From: Perkinsus marinus ATCC 50983
Taxonomy: Eukaryota; Perkinsozoa; Perkinsida; Perkinsidae
Direction of reading: 5' to 3'
Length of the DNA stretch: 64,000 nucleotides
Assembly: GCF_000006405.1 (NCBI RefSeq)
Contig: NW_003215602.1
Span: 140,768 to 204,767, forward strand
Shown one piece after another: positions 33,943 through 44,480 of this stretch (position 1 is the stretch's first letter; each line of letters opens with the position of its first letter). The translations under genes were made by a program, and so were the position numbers. Under the pieces are notes generated by a model. That model had not been told where the DNA came from. It saw nothing but the letters and a program-made list of their open reading frames with translations, and did not search any database.

Positions 33943-35162
33943 ATGGGCGTGCGCTTTTTACACGGACGACGATTTGTAAAGGAGAAGGATTCATTAGGTG
34001 TAGTTTGTTCGCTCATGCTGGGGTTGGAGGATGGTCTCGTCCTACTCCAACAGGCGTGGGACACCTTTTGGCAGGTTGATGTAAGGCATATGCTCGATGG
34101 GTTCATAGTAGACATATGTTGTTCAGCCTGGTGGTCTGGCAAGTTACCCTCTAGTGCCCCCAGTGTCGGTACCCATCCAGCTAGGGATGATGCCGACTGC
34201 TGCTCCTCTAGTGGGAGCTGCTGCTCTTGCGGTAAACAACAGCTTTACTATTGAGTTTTACTATTCCTCTCCAGAGTGGCCTTGGAAGGGACGATGCCAC
34301 CTCGAGGGACTTTTTCGGCGAGGGTGAGTGGCTGCACGTAGAGGTGTTTGTGGCCTGCTTCACCTCGCAGGGCACTTTATATCAACAATCCTATTAAGAT
34401 ATAATCTATATATTTAATTTGAATGGACGCAATAACAGTGGAGTTTCACCCGTTTTACGTGAAGTGGCGTAAAACTCGGTGTAAAACGAGTTTTACTTGC
34501 CTGTAGTAGTCGTGAAATATGTTTTTCACTAGTGTTTTTCATATCACGGTCGTGAAACCTCAGTATATTATATTTGATATAATGGAGTTTCACTTGTTTT
34601 ACGTGAAGTGGCGTAGAACTCGGTGAAAAACGCGATATTCGCGGTGATATGCAGTAGTCGTGAAATATATCTTTCACTGGTGTTTTTAATATCACTAGGG
34701 TGAAATTTCAATATTACATCCTCACCAATTTCAGACAAGTTCCGTCTACAGTCTAGAAATTCTGATTGACTTTCTCTCTCCGCCGGAGAGTCTCCGGTTT
34801 GCCTTTCCAGTGTGGGGATATATGTGTGGTTTTTTCAGTTTGACCGGAGTATGAAAACCCCAATAATTTCCCCAAATTTTCTCGTGATTTTCATTATTTT
34901 ACCTAACACATGTAATTGACTATGTGCACATATTGCCTCCCCTCCAGGTCCCAGGAGGACTTCGTCGTCGAGTAGTGGTGTTGGTCGCGTCGGTGGCGGC
35001 GGCGGCGTGCCAGTGAATATCGCGACCAAGAGTGGTGGATCAATGGAGCCTATGGATGAGGATGAGCACTACCAAGGAGGTCACAAGATCAACTCTGGCA
35101 GATCTAGGAAATTCCTAGAGTATTTATGTCGCCTTATGAACCGACCCCAACCCCACGTGTAG
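33943..35162 (+). CDS. Hypothetical Gly/Pro-rich protein
   Basis: Divergent from the HTATIP2-like gene. Spliceable plus-strand segments are AHAGVGGWSRPTPTGVGHL, then SYPLVPPVSVPIQLGMMP with APLVGAAALA, then SGLGRDDATSRDFFGE. After a long intron carrying two element B copies and one A copy comes RRTSSSSSGVGRVGGGGGVP ... EYLCRLMNRPQPHV and TAG at 35162. The low-complexity style suggests a scaffold or RNA-associated protein, but no domain is recognised. The first exon is uncertain. Confidence 0.4.
34437..34562 (+). mobile_element. Element B copy (first of adjacent pair)
   Basis: Starts AGTGGAGTTTCACCCGTTTT and ends CACGGTCGTGAAACCTCA. It contains an extra GTAAAACGAGTTTTACTTGC segment, a small internal palindrome. 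Confidence 0.8.
34582..34713 (+). mobile_element. Element B copy (second of adjacent pair)
   Basis: Starts ATGGAGTTTCACTTGTTTTA and ends CTAGGGTGAAATTTCA, in tandem with the preceding copy after a 19-bp AT-rich gap (TATTATATTTGATATAA-like). Confidence 0.8.
34810..34945 (-). mobile_element. Element A copy (intron)
   Basis: The ends AGTGTGGGGATATATGTG and GACTATGTGCACATATTGC; the GCACATAT end is within 20 bp of the next exon's acceptor. Confidence 0.65.
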
Positions 35163-35829
35163 GTGGCTGCCCACTATCATGACAGGAGTCAGCTTATTCG
35201 ACACCTCCCTGCTGGTCGCTACTATCCGAGGCTTTGGGATTCCCTGTGACGTCCCTTTGTTGGCTTGGGCGATAGGTGTGCTGACGCCGGCAATGCCCTT
35301 AGTGTGATCGTACCTGTTCAGTGGGGCTCTTGTTGGGCTGGCCGGCTACCTTCCTGGTCTACTCCTATGGTCGTGAAGAGGGATTCAAGTAAAACTGCTG
35401 TGCTTCGCTCCGTCGGGTTATGTCTGCTACCCTCAGAGGTGCTTTTATTCTGGAGCTGTTGCTCTTGGCAGGCTCCTTCTGTTGGCTGTGTACAGGTAGG
35501 GTTGGTGATACTACAGAATGTTGTTTGTCTACGACCCCTTATCAGGCTTGGTTTGGGTGAACACCTCGATCACTTGCATTGACACGTCACCGCTACTATG
35601 GTGGACGGTCTTTGTGAAGTAAGTGTGAAAATAATCTCCTCCAACACTGCACGTGGTCAGCTCGATCACCAGCCTGTCGATCACAAGTACTATTATGTTC
35701 TGCATGGTTGTTACTACGGTGAGTTGCATAGTCGTTGTTTTCTCGCTAAACTACTCGTAGGTTATATCATTGCTCTTTGGTGGTGGAGGCGGTGGAGGCA
35801 GACAGTGATCGCCTGATATGCATACTCGT

Positions 35830-36001
35830 GAGTGTTGGAATATTATAATTGATGTTCTCAGCTGAGCTCGGGAACTTCATTACTAATTATGGGAGTTTAT
35901 ATGTGAATCGGGGTGGAAATTTACAGAAATCAAAAATAATCTCTGGAAATTTCCTCAGAATTTTCATATCATCGCCACCAAATGCGTATATTCTCTCACA
36001 G
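35830..36001 (-). mobile_element. Element A copy
   Basis: The core CTCAGCTGAGCTCGGGAAC, then CATCGCCACCAAATGCGTATATTCTCTCACA. Confidence 0.7.
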
Positions 36002-36652
36002 TGCAATTGACTTGTCACTCGTACTCGCGTCGCTCATATGTGTCCTAATTCAGGTTAGCAGCGTAGAGGAAGAGCTCTCGATCCCTGTATGTTGCTGTCC
36101 TCATCAATTTTCTTGAGATGCCTCGGTTTGCTATTTGACAGTGTAGTCTTATTAGATTTAGTTCATTTACGATATGCTAGTCTTGAGGTCTGTCTAGATA
36201 AACTGACGGACTTCGGCTAGTAATGTTGGTGTATTGATTTAATAGAATGGGATCTGTTGGTAGGGCTGATGGCTACTCGAAATAGTGAGGAAGTAGACAA
36301 TCAGTTGGTATTGAGGGCGACCTTATGCACTTGCTGGGGTTTGAACCATGGTGTAAGGCAGAAGAGTCAGCGATGATACCGTTAGGCTGTTGAATCGTAT
36401 ATATATCGACATGATTGAATATTGTATGGATTTCTGACTTAATATTGAGTGTTTTGTTGGTGCAAGTTGGTGAGTATTTGAGAACGCAGTTTGGGAGGGG
36501 TTCGTTCGCCTTAGCATATAGGAGTCTGTGCGTGCTAAAGTAGGTCGGAGTAGAATTCTAACATTTCTAACAAGATGGCGGATGGATGCAGGGGAAGCAT
36601 CTATGTGGTATAACTACTATCAATTCCCACTTGCGTGTGAATGCTGTAAATA

Positions 36653-36816
36653 TGTGGTAAAATATGCAAATGGTTAACCACATGTGTTGGTGAGAAAATG
36701 AAAATTCTGAGAGGAAACTTGTCGTATATATTCTCCCAATTCGTATGTAGAATTGGCGAGGCAAATATTGAGCTCAGCTGAGGAGGGCGAACATTTCTTT
36801 GCAGCACTGGTGTGGC
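36653..36816 (+). mobile_element. Element A copy
   Basis: The left end TGTGGTAAAATATGCAAATGG and the right core GAGCTCAGCTGAGGAGGGCG, then ATTTCTTTGCAGCACTGG. Confidence 0.7.
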
Positions 36817-37166
36817 GAAAATGTGAAGAGTCGTGTGGACCCGAAGTATCACGGGGGTCGTGGGATTCGGCTACGGCTGGTATGTTGTATACGAAGTATA
36901 GGACTCCTCTAAGAATAACAGCTATGGCATTTGGCTACGCTATGGGAGTTTTAAATTACTGTATACCACATTGTCAAAGGTATATTGATAGAGCACTTGT
37001 TGATCTGAAGGGAAGTGCTCGATTGTATTTTCGAACATGGAGAAATGATGAACGGTGGAGTGCATTGTTAGGGCATTGCTAGGCGGGTGAGAAATGTCCA
37101 TGTCCTATTGTGTTTCCGAATGTAGGGAAGGTGTGACACCAAGATTGTGTGTCACCACTGTTAGCC

Positions 37167-40032
37167 ATGTCTCCACCAAAGCACAAGGCGTCATTGCATC
37201 ATAACAGCAACGACGAGCTCACTGTATGGTGTACGGACTTCATCAGGCTACTACAAGAGGAGGACGGGGATGGCATTAGGCGCCACTTAGCTGATGCGAA
37301 TACGAGGCTGGGTAGTAGTAATAGTTGGGGAGCATGTCAAGGATTCTAGTTGGTAGTAGTGTCGATAGCTCAAGTCGTGATCTCGGCTGTTGGAGGAGGT
37401 CAATCACTTCTTCGGAACACACGTATTAATGTAATCGTGAGATTTCCTGTGGTTGGACACTTTTATCGTTTTACGTGAAGTGGCGTAATACTCTGTTAAA
37501 AAGGCGATACTCGCGGTGATATGCAGTGGTTGTGAAATATATTTCTCACTGGTGTTTTTCATATCACTAGGGTGAAGTTCCAATATAGGTTCAGACAACT
37601 GCCTGAATAGAGCCGACTCAGCCATTCAGCGTGTGGTCACCACAACTCTGACCAAACAGGGAGCACAGATTTGCATGTGGGGCAAGTTCCTGCAACCTTA
37701 CCTGTTGCATCTCAAGGCCCGACGAAACCATGACTGGGTGAGTAGTGAGGGATACTATCCTCCCCGATTTTGGATTTATCAGGCACTAGCATTGGAGAAT
37801 CTAGTGAGCTCAGTGAGGGCCTACACGGAGCTTTACGTCAACAGTGAGTTGCTGTCCATCATGGAGGAAGTAGGTTGGGGCTTCGACTGGAGTCTATGTT
37901 AGTAGTGCTAGTATTGGAACCTCGCACGATATGAAGGTGAAACCTGGAAGCTCACCCGAATTCCCGAAGGGAATATTCACTGTTTTATTGGTCTGTCAGA
38001 AGTGTTTTTTATTCTTTCTAGTTCTGTGAAATTTAAAGTTATTAAAATCTGTTTTTACCAGCTCTTTATGTGAAGTAGCCCTATAAGCCAAGTCATCTCG
38101 TTGACCGGGTGCTCCCAGTAAAGTCTTAGTCTCCTTTCGTAACACTCTGTGAATTAGTATGTATGCAGGGAGGGTGAATACATCAGTGTTGTTGTTGCAT
38201 CTTGAGAATAATCATCAGCAGAAGTGGAAAAGGAAACGACCTCTCCAGTGAGGTCCGATTCACACATAACTTTGCTATAATTCGTTCCAGCCGGTCTTCG
38301 CTTCACGTCTATTGAGCAAGTCTCAGGCTGGTGGACTTTTTGGCGTGAAAATTGGTATATCAAAAGATTGGAATTTTTTATTTTCAAAGAAGTATTCATA
38401 ACTGGTCAAAAAAGAAAAATTATTTTTGCGTAGTTTCGACTTGCACTGAAGTTTATGAAACTTATTCTCTGGTTTTGTTTTCAGTCCTCAGAAGATCTTC
38501 AAGATGTTTATTTCACCTCTGGTGACTCCTTTGCATGGTTCGTCCCACCCTTCATAGAAGTTACCTCCCAATCACGGCACCTAGCAATATACATGGACAA
38601 CGCCAGTGATCAGCACCGATGGTGTATGAAGATGGTTGAAGTCGCTCGTGAGCTCTTTCCGAAGCTGTTGAAGGAACGTCGGAGGAAAATGACGGGGGCA
38701 TGTTGGCTGTCGAGTGAGCTACTACGACTATTCCAGAGGCTCGATCAAGTTGCACTGTGTGGTCCGATATTGGCGTCGATTCAGCAACAGTATAAGGCGT
38801 ATTTCAAACCTGAGGTGCTGCCTAAGTCGGTCGCTGTAACGCTGTATTTTCACTGGGGGAAGTATTTAGTGACAGAGCAGAAATTTGGTGAAGCTACTGA
38901 GCGGTTGAATTGGGCGTTGGAGAACTGCTGTGAGGAGCATAGGAGTAATAGGAGACGAATTGCACAGTATTTGATACCGTGTAATTTGCTGGCGCGCGGT
39001 TTTCTCCCGAGTGAGAGCATGTTGAGGGAGTACGGCCTGGAGGGGGAGTATGGACGCATACTGCATGCTGTCCGGGTTGGCAATATTAGAGAGTAAAAAT
39101 GCCACTTGTGGGGATCGAACCTGGGACCTCCTTATCAGGTATCAAATCTGCCTCGAGCACAACACTGATGAGTATGTGAAGGCTGGGACGTATATGGTGA
39201 TGGAGAAATTGCTGGTGAGATGACGCTATATCGAGAGATTTGATATCTTGCATCTATTTCAGTTGGTGTTATATAGGAACCTTGCCAAGCGTGTTTACTT
39301 GATAGTAGATCCCGCCTCGTGTGCATATAAACTGGACTTGGAATATTTCGAGATTGGTACGTCGGCCTCGAGTATTACTGGTCCGTTATGGTGTTGATCA
39401 TTAGCCTGGCAAGTTGCCTCTGCTAAGCCCTCGGAAGGTGGCGAGTCCTCCAATGTTAGTGTAGCTAGTAGCTCCCCTATGAGTGTGGAGAGCGAGGATC
39501 ATCAACTACATAGGCCTGATGCTGACGAGGTCCAGTGTGCTCTAGCCGGACTCATATACATACAAGCGATCAAGGTGGGGAGAGGCGTCCTTTGAAATTA
39601 TCATCTTTGTGTCGGAATTGTATCAATGCTATGGTCACTAGTATGTATTTGATAGGACAAGATGAAACAGTCCCACCGTGTGAAGTCGATGGCAATGTGT
39701 GATTCATGCATCAACTGGTGTAAAGCCAAGTGCGACTGAGCTAGCAGAGTCTTTGGAGGAATATATGTTCGCTTTCCTCAGCTGAGCTCAGCAGGGTTTT
39801 ATCATTTACTATAGAAGTTAACATACGGGTAGAAGTGTGCGGAAAACAAGAAAAAATTTCCTGAAATTTTCCGCAAAATTTTCAGTGTCACCAGCACATG
39901 TTGATGGTGATGGTGGAAGAACACACATTCAATATCGTATATCTATTTTAGGGTTACCTGTCGTACGAGCATAAGAAGTTCGTCTTCTCCAAGCAGAATG
40001 CCTTCCCTCCTATCGATAAGTGGAAGTGGTGA
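37167..40032 (+). CDS. PCID2: PCI-domain protein PCID2/THP1 (TREX-2 family)
   Basis: PCID2/Thp1 couples transcription to nuclear mRNA export in the TREX-2 complex. Eight exons join in frame to 469 aa: 37167-37311, 37589-37737, 37783-37869, 38485-39092, 39139-39214, 39263-39356, 39405-39574 and 39952-40032. The PCI core is clear: AVTLYFHWGKYLVTEQKFGEA, RRRIAQYLIPCNLLARGFLP, REYGLEGEYGRILHAVRVGN, MEKLLLVLYRNLAKRVYL, DADEVQCALAGLIYIQAIKG and YEHKKFVFSKQNAFPPIDKW, matching the family's closing motif order. Introns of 45, 46, 48 and 48 bp alternate with long ones. Intron 1 (277 bp, element B) and intron 7 (377 bp, element A) hold elements; no element was recognised in intron 3 (615 bp). A Ser-rich acidic insert lies before the winged-helix part. 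Confidence 0.94.
37457..37586 (+). mobile_element. Element B copy (in PCID2 intron 1)
   Basis: Has TCGTTTTACGTGAAGTGGCG, CGCGGTGATATGCAGTGGTTG and CTAGGGTGAAGTTCCA. It ends 2 bp before the splice acceptor region ATATAG. Confidence 0.8.
39093..39138 (-). other. 46-bp PCID2 intron carrying antisense tRNA 3'-half
   Basis: The intron (plus strand) is framed by GTAAAA and TTATCAG. On the minus strand it contains GGTCCCAGGTTCGATCCCC, a B-box/T-arm-like segment followed by an acceptor-like tail. The splice is fixed by frame (NIR|E|YQICLEHN) and by PCI homology on both sides. The T stem pairs only partly, so this is tRNA-like, not a gene. Confidence 0.6.
39750..39930 (-). mobile_element. Element A copy (in PCID2 intron 7)
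   Basis: GGAGGAATATATGTTCGCTT then CCTCAGCTGAGCTCAGCAG; the far end CACCAGCACATGTTGATGG is diverged. Confidence 0.7.
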
Positions 40033-40453
40033 TTGCTATAATGAACGACGTTTCGCGTGACTATAGGACTGGTGTTGGATAAACAATTGACAATCAGGGT
40101 CAAGGCTTCATCTGAGTTATAGCTCCCGTGTGTTGACATATTTCTACCGGAGAAATGGTCACATTGTTACGATAAAGTACGTGTGTCGGTGATGAAATGA
40201 AAAATTCATTATTGGTTTCTGTACACTAATACCCGAAGTTATGCAGTGATCGTTCTAGTGTTCCTCTCTTGTACGCTTTGTGCATGCGGTCTACACAGTG
40301 TTGTTGGAAAATATGCACATGGTCAAGTGAAATTTTTTTGAGGAAATATTTTAGGAAACTCTCGTTGGTTTTTGTACAACTCTATAGAGGTCAGCTGAGG
40401 AAAGCAAACATTTATTTCTGCAACACTGGTTGCTGTAGTCCCCATTTTTGTGA
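40033..40453. other. PCID2-DnaJ intergenic region with element A copy
   Basis: Contains the element A copy at 40308-40430, which ends about 25 bp before the J-protein start. An upstream untranslated exon is possible. Confidence 0.4.
40308..40430 (+). mobile_element. Element A copy, shortened
   Basis: Ends ACAGTGTTGTTGGAAAATATG and CTGCAACACTGG; the middle is reduced to about 90 bp. Confidence 0.7.
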
Positions 40454-42937
40454 ATGATCTATAATGGATACGGTTTAGTAGTCCGGCAGTGCAGCCCCCC
40501 ACTGTACAGCTCTATACGACGGCACTTCAGTGCTGTACCTAGATTTGACCACTACGCGGAATTGGGTGTTCATCGGCATTCCTCTGATAAGGAGGTTAGA
40601 GAGGCCTATTTAAAGGCTGTGAAACAACACCATCCTGATGCTGGAGGCAACCATGATAAATTCGTTCGAGTGAGAATATCTGTTTTGGGAGGTTGTGCAG
40701 TGAAATTAATAATGGTGAAGTAATTTGTGAGCCGAAATACGACTTCTAGTGTATGCTACGTGTTCGCTTTGGGGGTTAATGTAAGGCACTAGGGGAGCTA
40801 TTTTGGTGGGAAACTTCGGCACCTTGTGGAGCGTTTTTTGACGACTCGGCTAGAGCAGGAAACTCGGAAACCTGATAAAGTGAAATGTGTGTATCGTTGG
40901 TCTCGCATACTCTAAACACTCTCGAGCTATTGCATATGGTGGTGAATCAGGTGCAACAGGCCTATGAACACATTAATAGGGATAAGAAGGATGGCGTGCC
41001 GAAGTCGACAAATACCACATCGTAGCATCTGGCCTGACCCGAAGTCGCTATCCTATATCGATTCATTTCAGGTCTACATCTTCCTCATCATCGTCTTCCT
41101 CCTATTCCTATCCGAATAGTGGTGGCTCTGGGTTCGGTGGCTCTGGAGGCTTTGGCGGCTCAACATGGTGGTGGTCGTCTGGTCGGGGGCGGCCTAAGGG
41201 GGAGGACTTTGCTTTTGATGAAAGGGAGTTTGAAAAGGCATGGAATAAGTAAGCTGCAGACGGCAGCGGCAAATTTCAGTTTGTCGCAATTATGGATGGT
41301 TTTTACGACTAGGCGTATTGTGTGAATATAGTAGTTATGAAAGTATTAGGCCTTCGTAACGATAGGGCGAAGCTCATTCAGTCCACGTCTACTGATTCGA
41401 TCAATGACTTTCACATAGGTCCCCGGTTCGATCCCTGGGTAGGACATTTCCCCGTCATCAAATTTTTTCGTGCATATCTCTTCGTGCTGTTCTCATAATC
41501 GAGTTTTCCGATTTTTCGCGAAGCTTCCGCGTATAGAAGAGTCGTTTGATCTATCTGGTAGTCTCCTACGGTCCGTAGTCAAGCCAGAATAACTCTGCAC
41601 GCACGCACGCACAGCGCGAAAGTGCCTGTTGTTGCGGTATATGCTCCGCTCGCTTCGCTCGCTCCGCAACTTACAACGTACATATCTGTATATTATCACT
41701 TCTCACGATACACTCTATCGAATGATACTTAAAAATTTGCCGAGCATTTATTCCCGAAAATTCACTTCAGAAACCTGTGAATAGAAAAATTTCTAATAGA
41801 AGTACAAGTCTTTTATGAGCACCTTTATCGTTTTCATGAGGAAGCTCAATAGGGTGTTCGACCGAATTTGAGGTGGTGATTGGTGACACCTACTAGCACT
41901 GACTAATTATAATATTACAAATACAGATGTTAACTTATCATTGGTTTCTGTAAGCCTATGGTAGGTTCAAGAGAACTCAGCGTAGACAGGGTAGCGGTCA
42001 ATGGGCTCAGTATTACCAGTCGGACTCTGAGGATGAGGACTACTTTGATGAGAGTGACGAGGAACGCATGTAAGTGTAGATAACACAGATGTGGCAGTGC
42101 AAGGCTCTGGTGTTAGTTTCGAGAGGCGTAGGAATAACAGTCCTAAGGAGCGAAGACGCGAGCGAGAGAGTGCTCGTAGAGCGTACGCTAGATACGCGGA
42201 CGAGGTGACCGCTGGGGTTTGCTCAGGATTATTCATCTTATCCATCTGCTATTCACAGAGAGCCGAAAATGTATATATCTGGGTGCTTGAAAGCACTCTT
42301 AGTTCGTTATTTTATGTTCGTTAACAGAATATGAATCCGCGAGATCGCAAGCCTAAGGCAACAGCAGGGCATTCAGTAGTGGATATAGCAACTGCTCACA
42401 CCTATCACTCGGCGTTGTTGAATGGTAAGCCTCCACAGGCTGCTGTGGGTTCTTGTCTCTGTTTAATAGGGACGTATAAGCGAATTGGAATTTTCAATGG
42501 CCGTCCAGCGTACAGGCGGATATCCGGCAATGAACGATGGCCAGTCTTCCTCTATTACTCTGAAAGGTAAATTCCGTCGGTGTTTTTATCCCATGTAGCT
42601 GATAGTCAAAACTGTTCAGTAGGAGGTTACAACAAACTGTTGGGAATAGCAATGGCGATCACCCTGGGGAAGATAATTTTCATCGTCTTCCACTCGTTGA
42701 ATTTCGAGTTATGCCATTTTTCACGGCTCGCCTATCGCACGCCTTCGGACTTTCTCCCTCGTGAAGTTGATCACTTGAGTATGTTGTGGTAGATTCAATG
42801 ATTGGAAACTGCATTCACAGTTGCGCGATACTAACCTGTGTTATGCCTTCCTGGACGATCCAGAGTGCTCCAACGCTTTCGACCTCATGAAGAGCACCGA
42901 GCCGTGGTTTGTTTTCAATGATCGAAAGCATCGGTAG
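40454..42937 (+). CDS. Mitochondrial-type J-domain (DnaJ) protein with C-terminal extension
   Basis: A J-domain co-chaperone that stimulates Hsp70. The N-terminus is basic and Ser/Arg-rich (LYSSIRRHFSAV), fitting a mitochondrial presequence. The J domain follows: HYAELGVHRHSSDKEVREAY, then the essential HPD in KQHHPDAGG, then VQQAYEHINRDKK. A Ser/Gly-rich linker (GGSGFGGSGGFGGS), an acidic stretch (DSEDEDYFDESDEE) and an Arg-rich helix follow. The C-terminal segment reads HSVVDIATAHTYHSALL ... RIGIFNGRPAYRRISG ... ERFNDWKLHSQLRD ... EPWFVFNDRK. Exons 40454-40669, 40951-41021, 41072-41248, 41965-42069, 42117-42216 (or 42204), 42328-42566 and 42793-42937 join in frame to about 350 aa. The C-terminal domain is not one I can name. 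Confidence 0.85.
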
Positions 42938-43304
42938 GCGTCGGAAAAAATCATCCTGATGAGCGATGAAGTACGATTGTGTACTAGGTTGTGAAGGGGT
43001 GAACTTGGCCTGGAATTGTAGTTTTTTTTCATCACCAAGATTGACGCTCTCGAGGATGATTGTGCATTCTCTTGTTGTACTCGCGTGAACTGACCCGAAC
43101 TGAAACTGATGAAGTATGGTTTCAGTTTTGCAAACTATTCACATCTTCAACTACATGTGTCGGTGACAATATGAGAAATTTAAAGAAATATCGGATGATA
43201 TTCAAATTCTAATTCGTATATATAGATCAGCTGAGGAAAGCGAACATATATTCCTCCAACACTGTATGGTTTCGCTCCGCTGTAGGTATGAGATATTGTC
43301 AGAC
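42938..43304. other. Intergenic region with element A copy
   Basis: Holds the element A copy at 43127-43265; otherwise featureless. Confidence 0.45.
43127..43265 (+). mobile_element. Element A copy
   Basis: TTCAACTACATGTGTCGGTGAC at the left, then GATCAGCTGAGGAAAGCGAAC and ATTCCTCCAACACTG at the right; the left tip is lost. It ends 40 bp before the next start codon. Confidence 0.7.
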
Positions 43305-44202
43305 ATGAAATTGACTCTACCCACTCGAGCAGGAGCTACCACGTCTGCTGGAGACAGTGGTGAGTTTTCGAGCAACTTCGCGCGCCATGAAATCGCTCCT
43401 AGATGCGACTGATGATGCAGGGCCGCCAGCGACAGCGGAGGAGGTGGAGGCGGTGTCCTCGTGGTCGGCGGGTGAGTTGAAGCAGTGGTTGGAGGACTGT
43501 GGTATGGCCAAGAAGGTAGCCTTAGGGTTACAATAGCGAGTGAGTGAGATTTCCCTCAGGCCGAATTGTGTTTTGAGAAGAACGATCTAGTCTCAGCAGT
43601 GCGGGAATTGATGAAAAGTGGCGTCCGGCCGAAGAAGGGTCCGCACTTGGGGAAGGAGAAGACTGATGATCGATTCGTTGATGATCGTGGAGCTGATGAG
43701 GAGAAGCGGAAGGAAGAAAACAATCGTGAGCACATCGTGTTTTTAATAACTGATGAGTTCGCCTCTTTAGATGAGGAATTGACTCTTCTGGACATGACTA
43801 AGGTGAAAGGTCGAGAAGTGAAGCTCGCCTCTCGCATGAAGTCGGATGGAAAGAATATAAAACCACCAAGGTGAGTCTGATCGCTATAAGGAGGTATCTA
43901 GTTCCCTTTAGGTTGCAGACGAGTTACCATGCTTTTGGCAATCGGGTGGAATTCGCATATAAGTCTGGGCAGCCCGTTGAGGAGTTCTTGGCGACCTATG
44001 GAGACCGCGGTAGAGTCTATGGCGTCTTCGTGGAAGGACAGTATAAGTAAGAAATCACCTACCCTCTGTTTCTTTCGAAATTGCTTGTTGTAGGTTCAGT
44101 GTCATTTGGGACAGGAAGAGCGGTCGATGGGCACGTGCAAATTCCCGATACGATAGCAGTGAGAGCAGGAAGGATGATAAAGCAACGAAAACGAAGAAAT
44201 GA
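43305..44202 (+). CDS. Hypothetical protein with SAP-like helical segment
   Basis: Exons join in frame: MKLTLPTRAGATTSAGDS, intron of about 48 bp, DATDDAGPPATAEEVEAV with SSWSAGELKQWLEDCGMAKK, then AELCFEKNDLVSAVRELMKSG. A long charged segment (KEKTDDRFVDDRGADEEKRK) follows, then TSYHAFGNRVEFAYKSGQPV and FSVIWDRKSGRWARANSRY, ending TGA at 44202. The 'ELKQWLEDCG...C.EKNDLVSAVREL' helix-turn-helix resembles the SAP-like C-terminal fold of MANF and other SAP modules (similarity by eye). No signal peptide is evident. Function not assigned. Confidence 0.6.
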
Positions 44203-44480
44203 TGAGCATGCGCACTTTCCGTTACAGCGTTTCTATGGATGTGTGTATTGTTGTTGTTACTATACTGTTGAACACAATAGAACTTGTAATGTGCAAAGTG
44301 CCTCACAGCACAAATTCGAGGAGTGATCAAACCTGTAATCAGGCAGCAACTACTACTACACAAGCAGGACTCAAACGATGGGCTTCTCTTCCGAGATAGG
44401 ACAATGATGCGATGGTGGTGACGGTGATAAGTAATCGCATCGGAACACCATCACGGATGGGTAACAAATTAATCGATTAT
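44203..44480. other. Short convergent intergenic region
   Basis: Lies between the plus-strand SAP-like gene and a minus-strand hypothetical. Nothing recognised. Confidence 0.4.

Larger units (their letters stand above)
35163..37166. other. Region with two A elements and unassigned exon-like frames
   Basis: Between 35165 and 35808 several plus-strand hydrophobic frames end in a Gly-rich run (SLLFGGGGGGGRQ, TGA at 35806-35808). They may be exons of a small membrane protein, or a decayed one because in-frame stops remain. Element A copies lie at 35830-36001 and 36653-36816. The rest has no features. Confidence 0.3.

Noticed and set aside
35165-35808. Third member of the lipid-kinase-like family
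   Set aside because: Hydrophobic frames are present, but none of the RKLCHAG, FADPAG, GTKT or DNL motifs appear and in-frame stops remain.
39107-39140. Functional tRNA gene on the minus strand
   Set aside because: Only the 3' half is tRNA-like, the T stem pairs poorly, no acceptor partner exists upstream, and the segment is a coding-gene intron.
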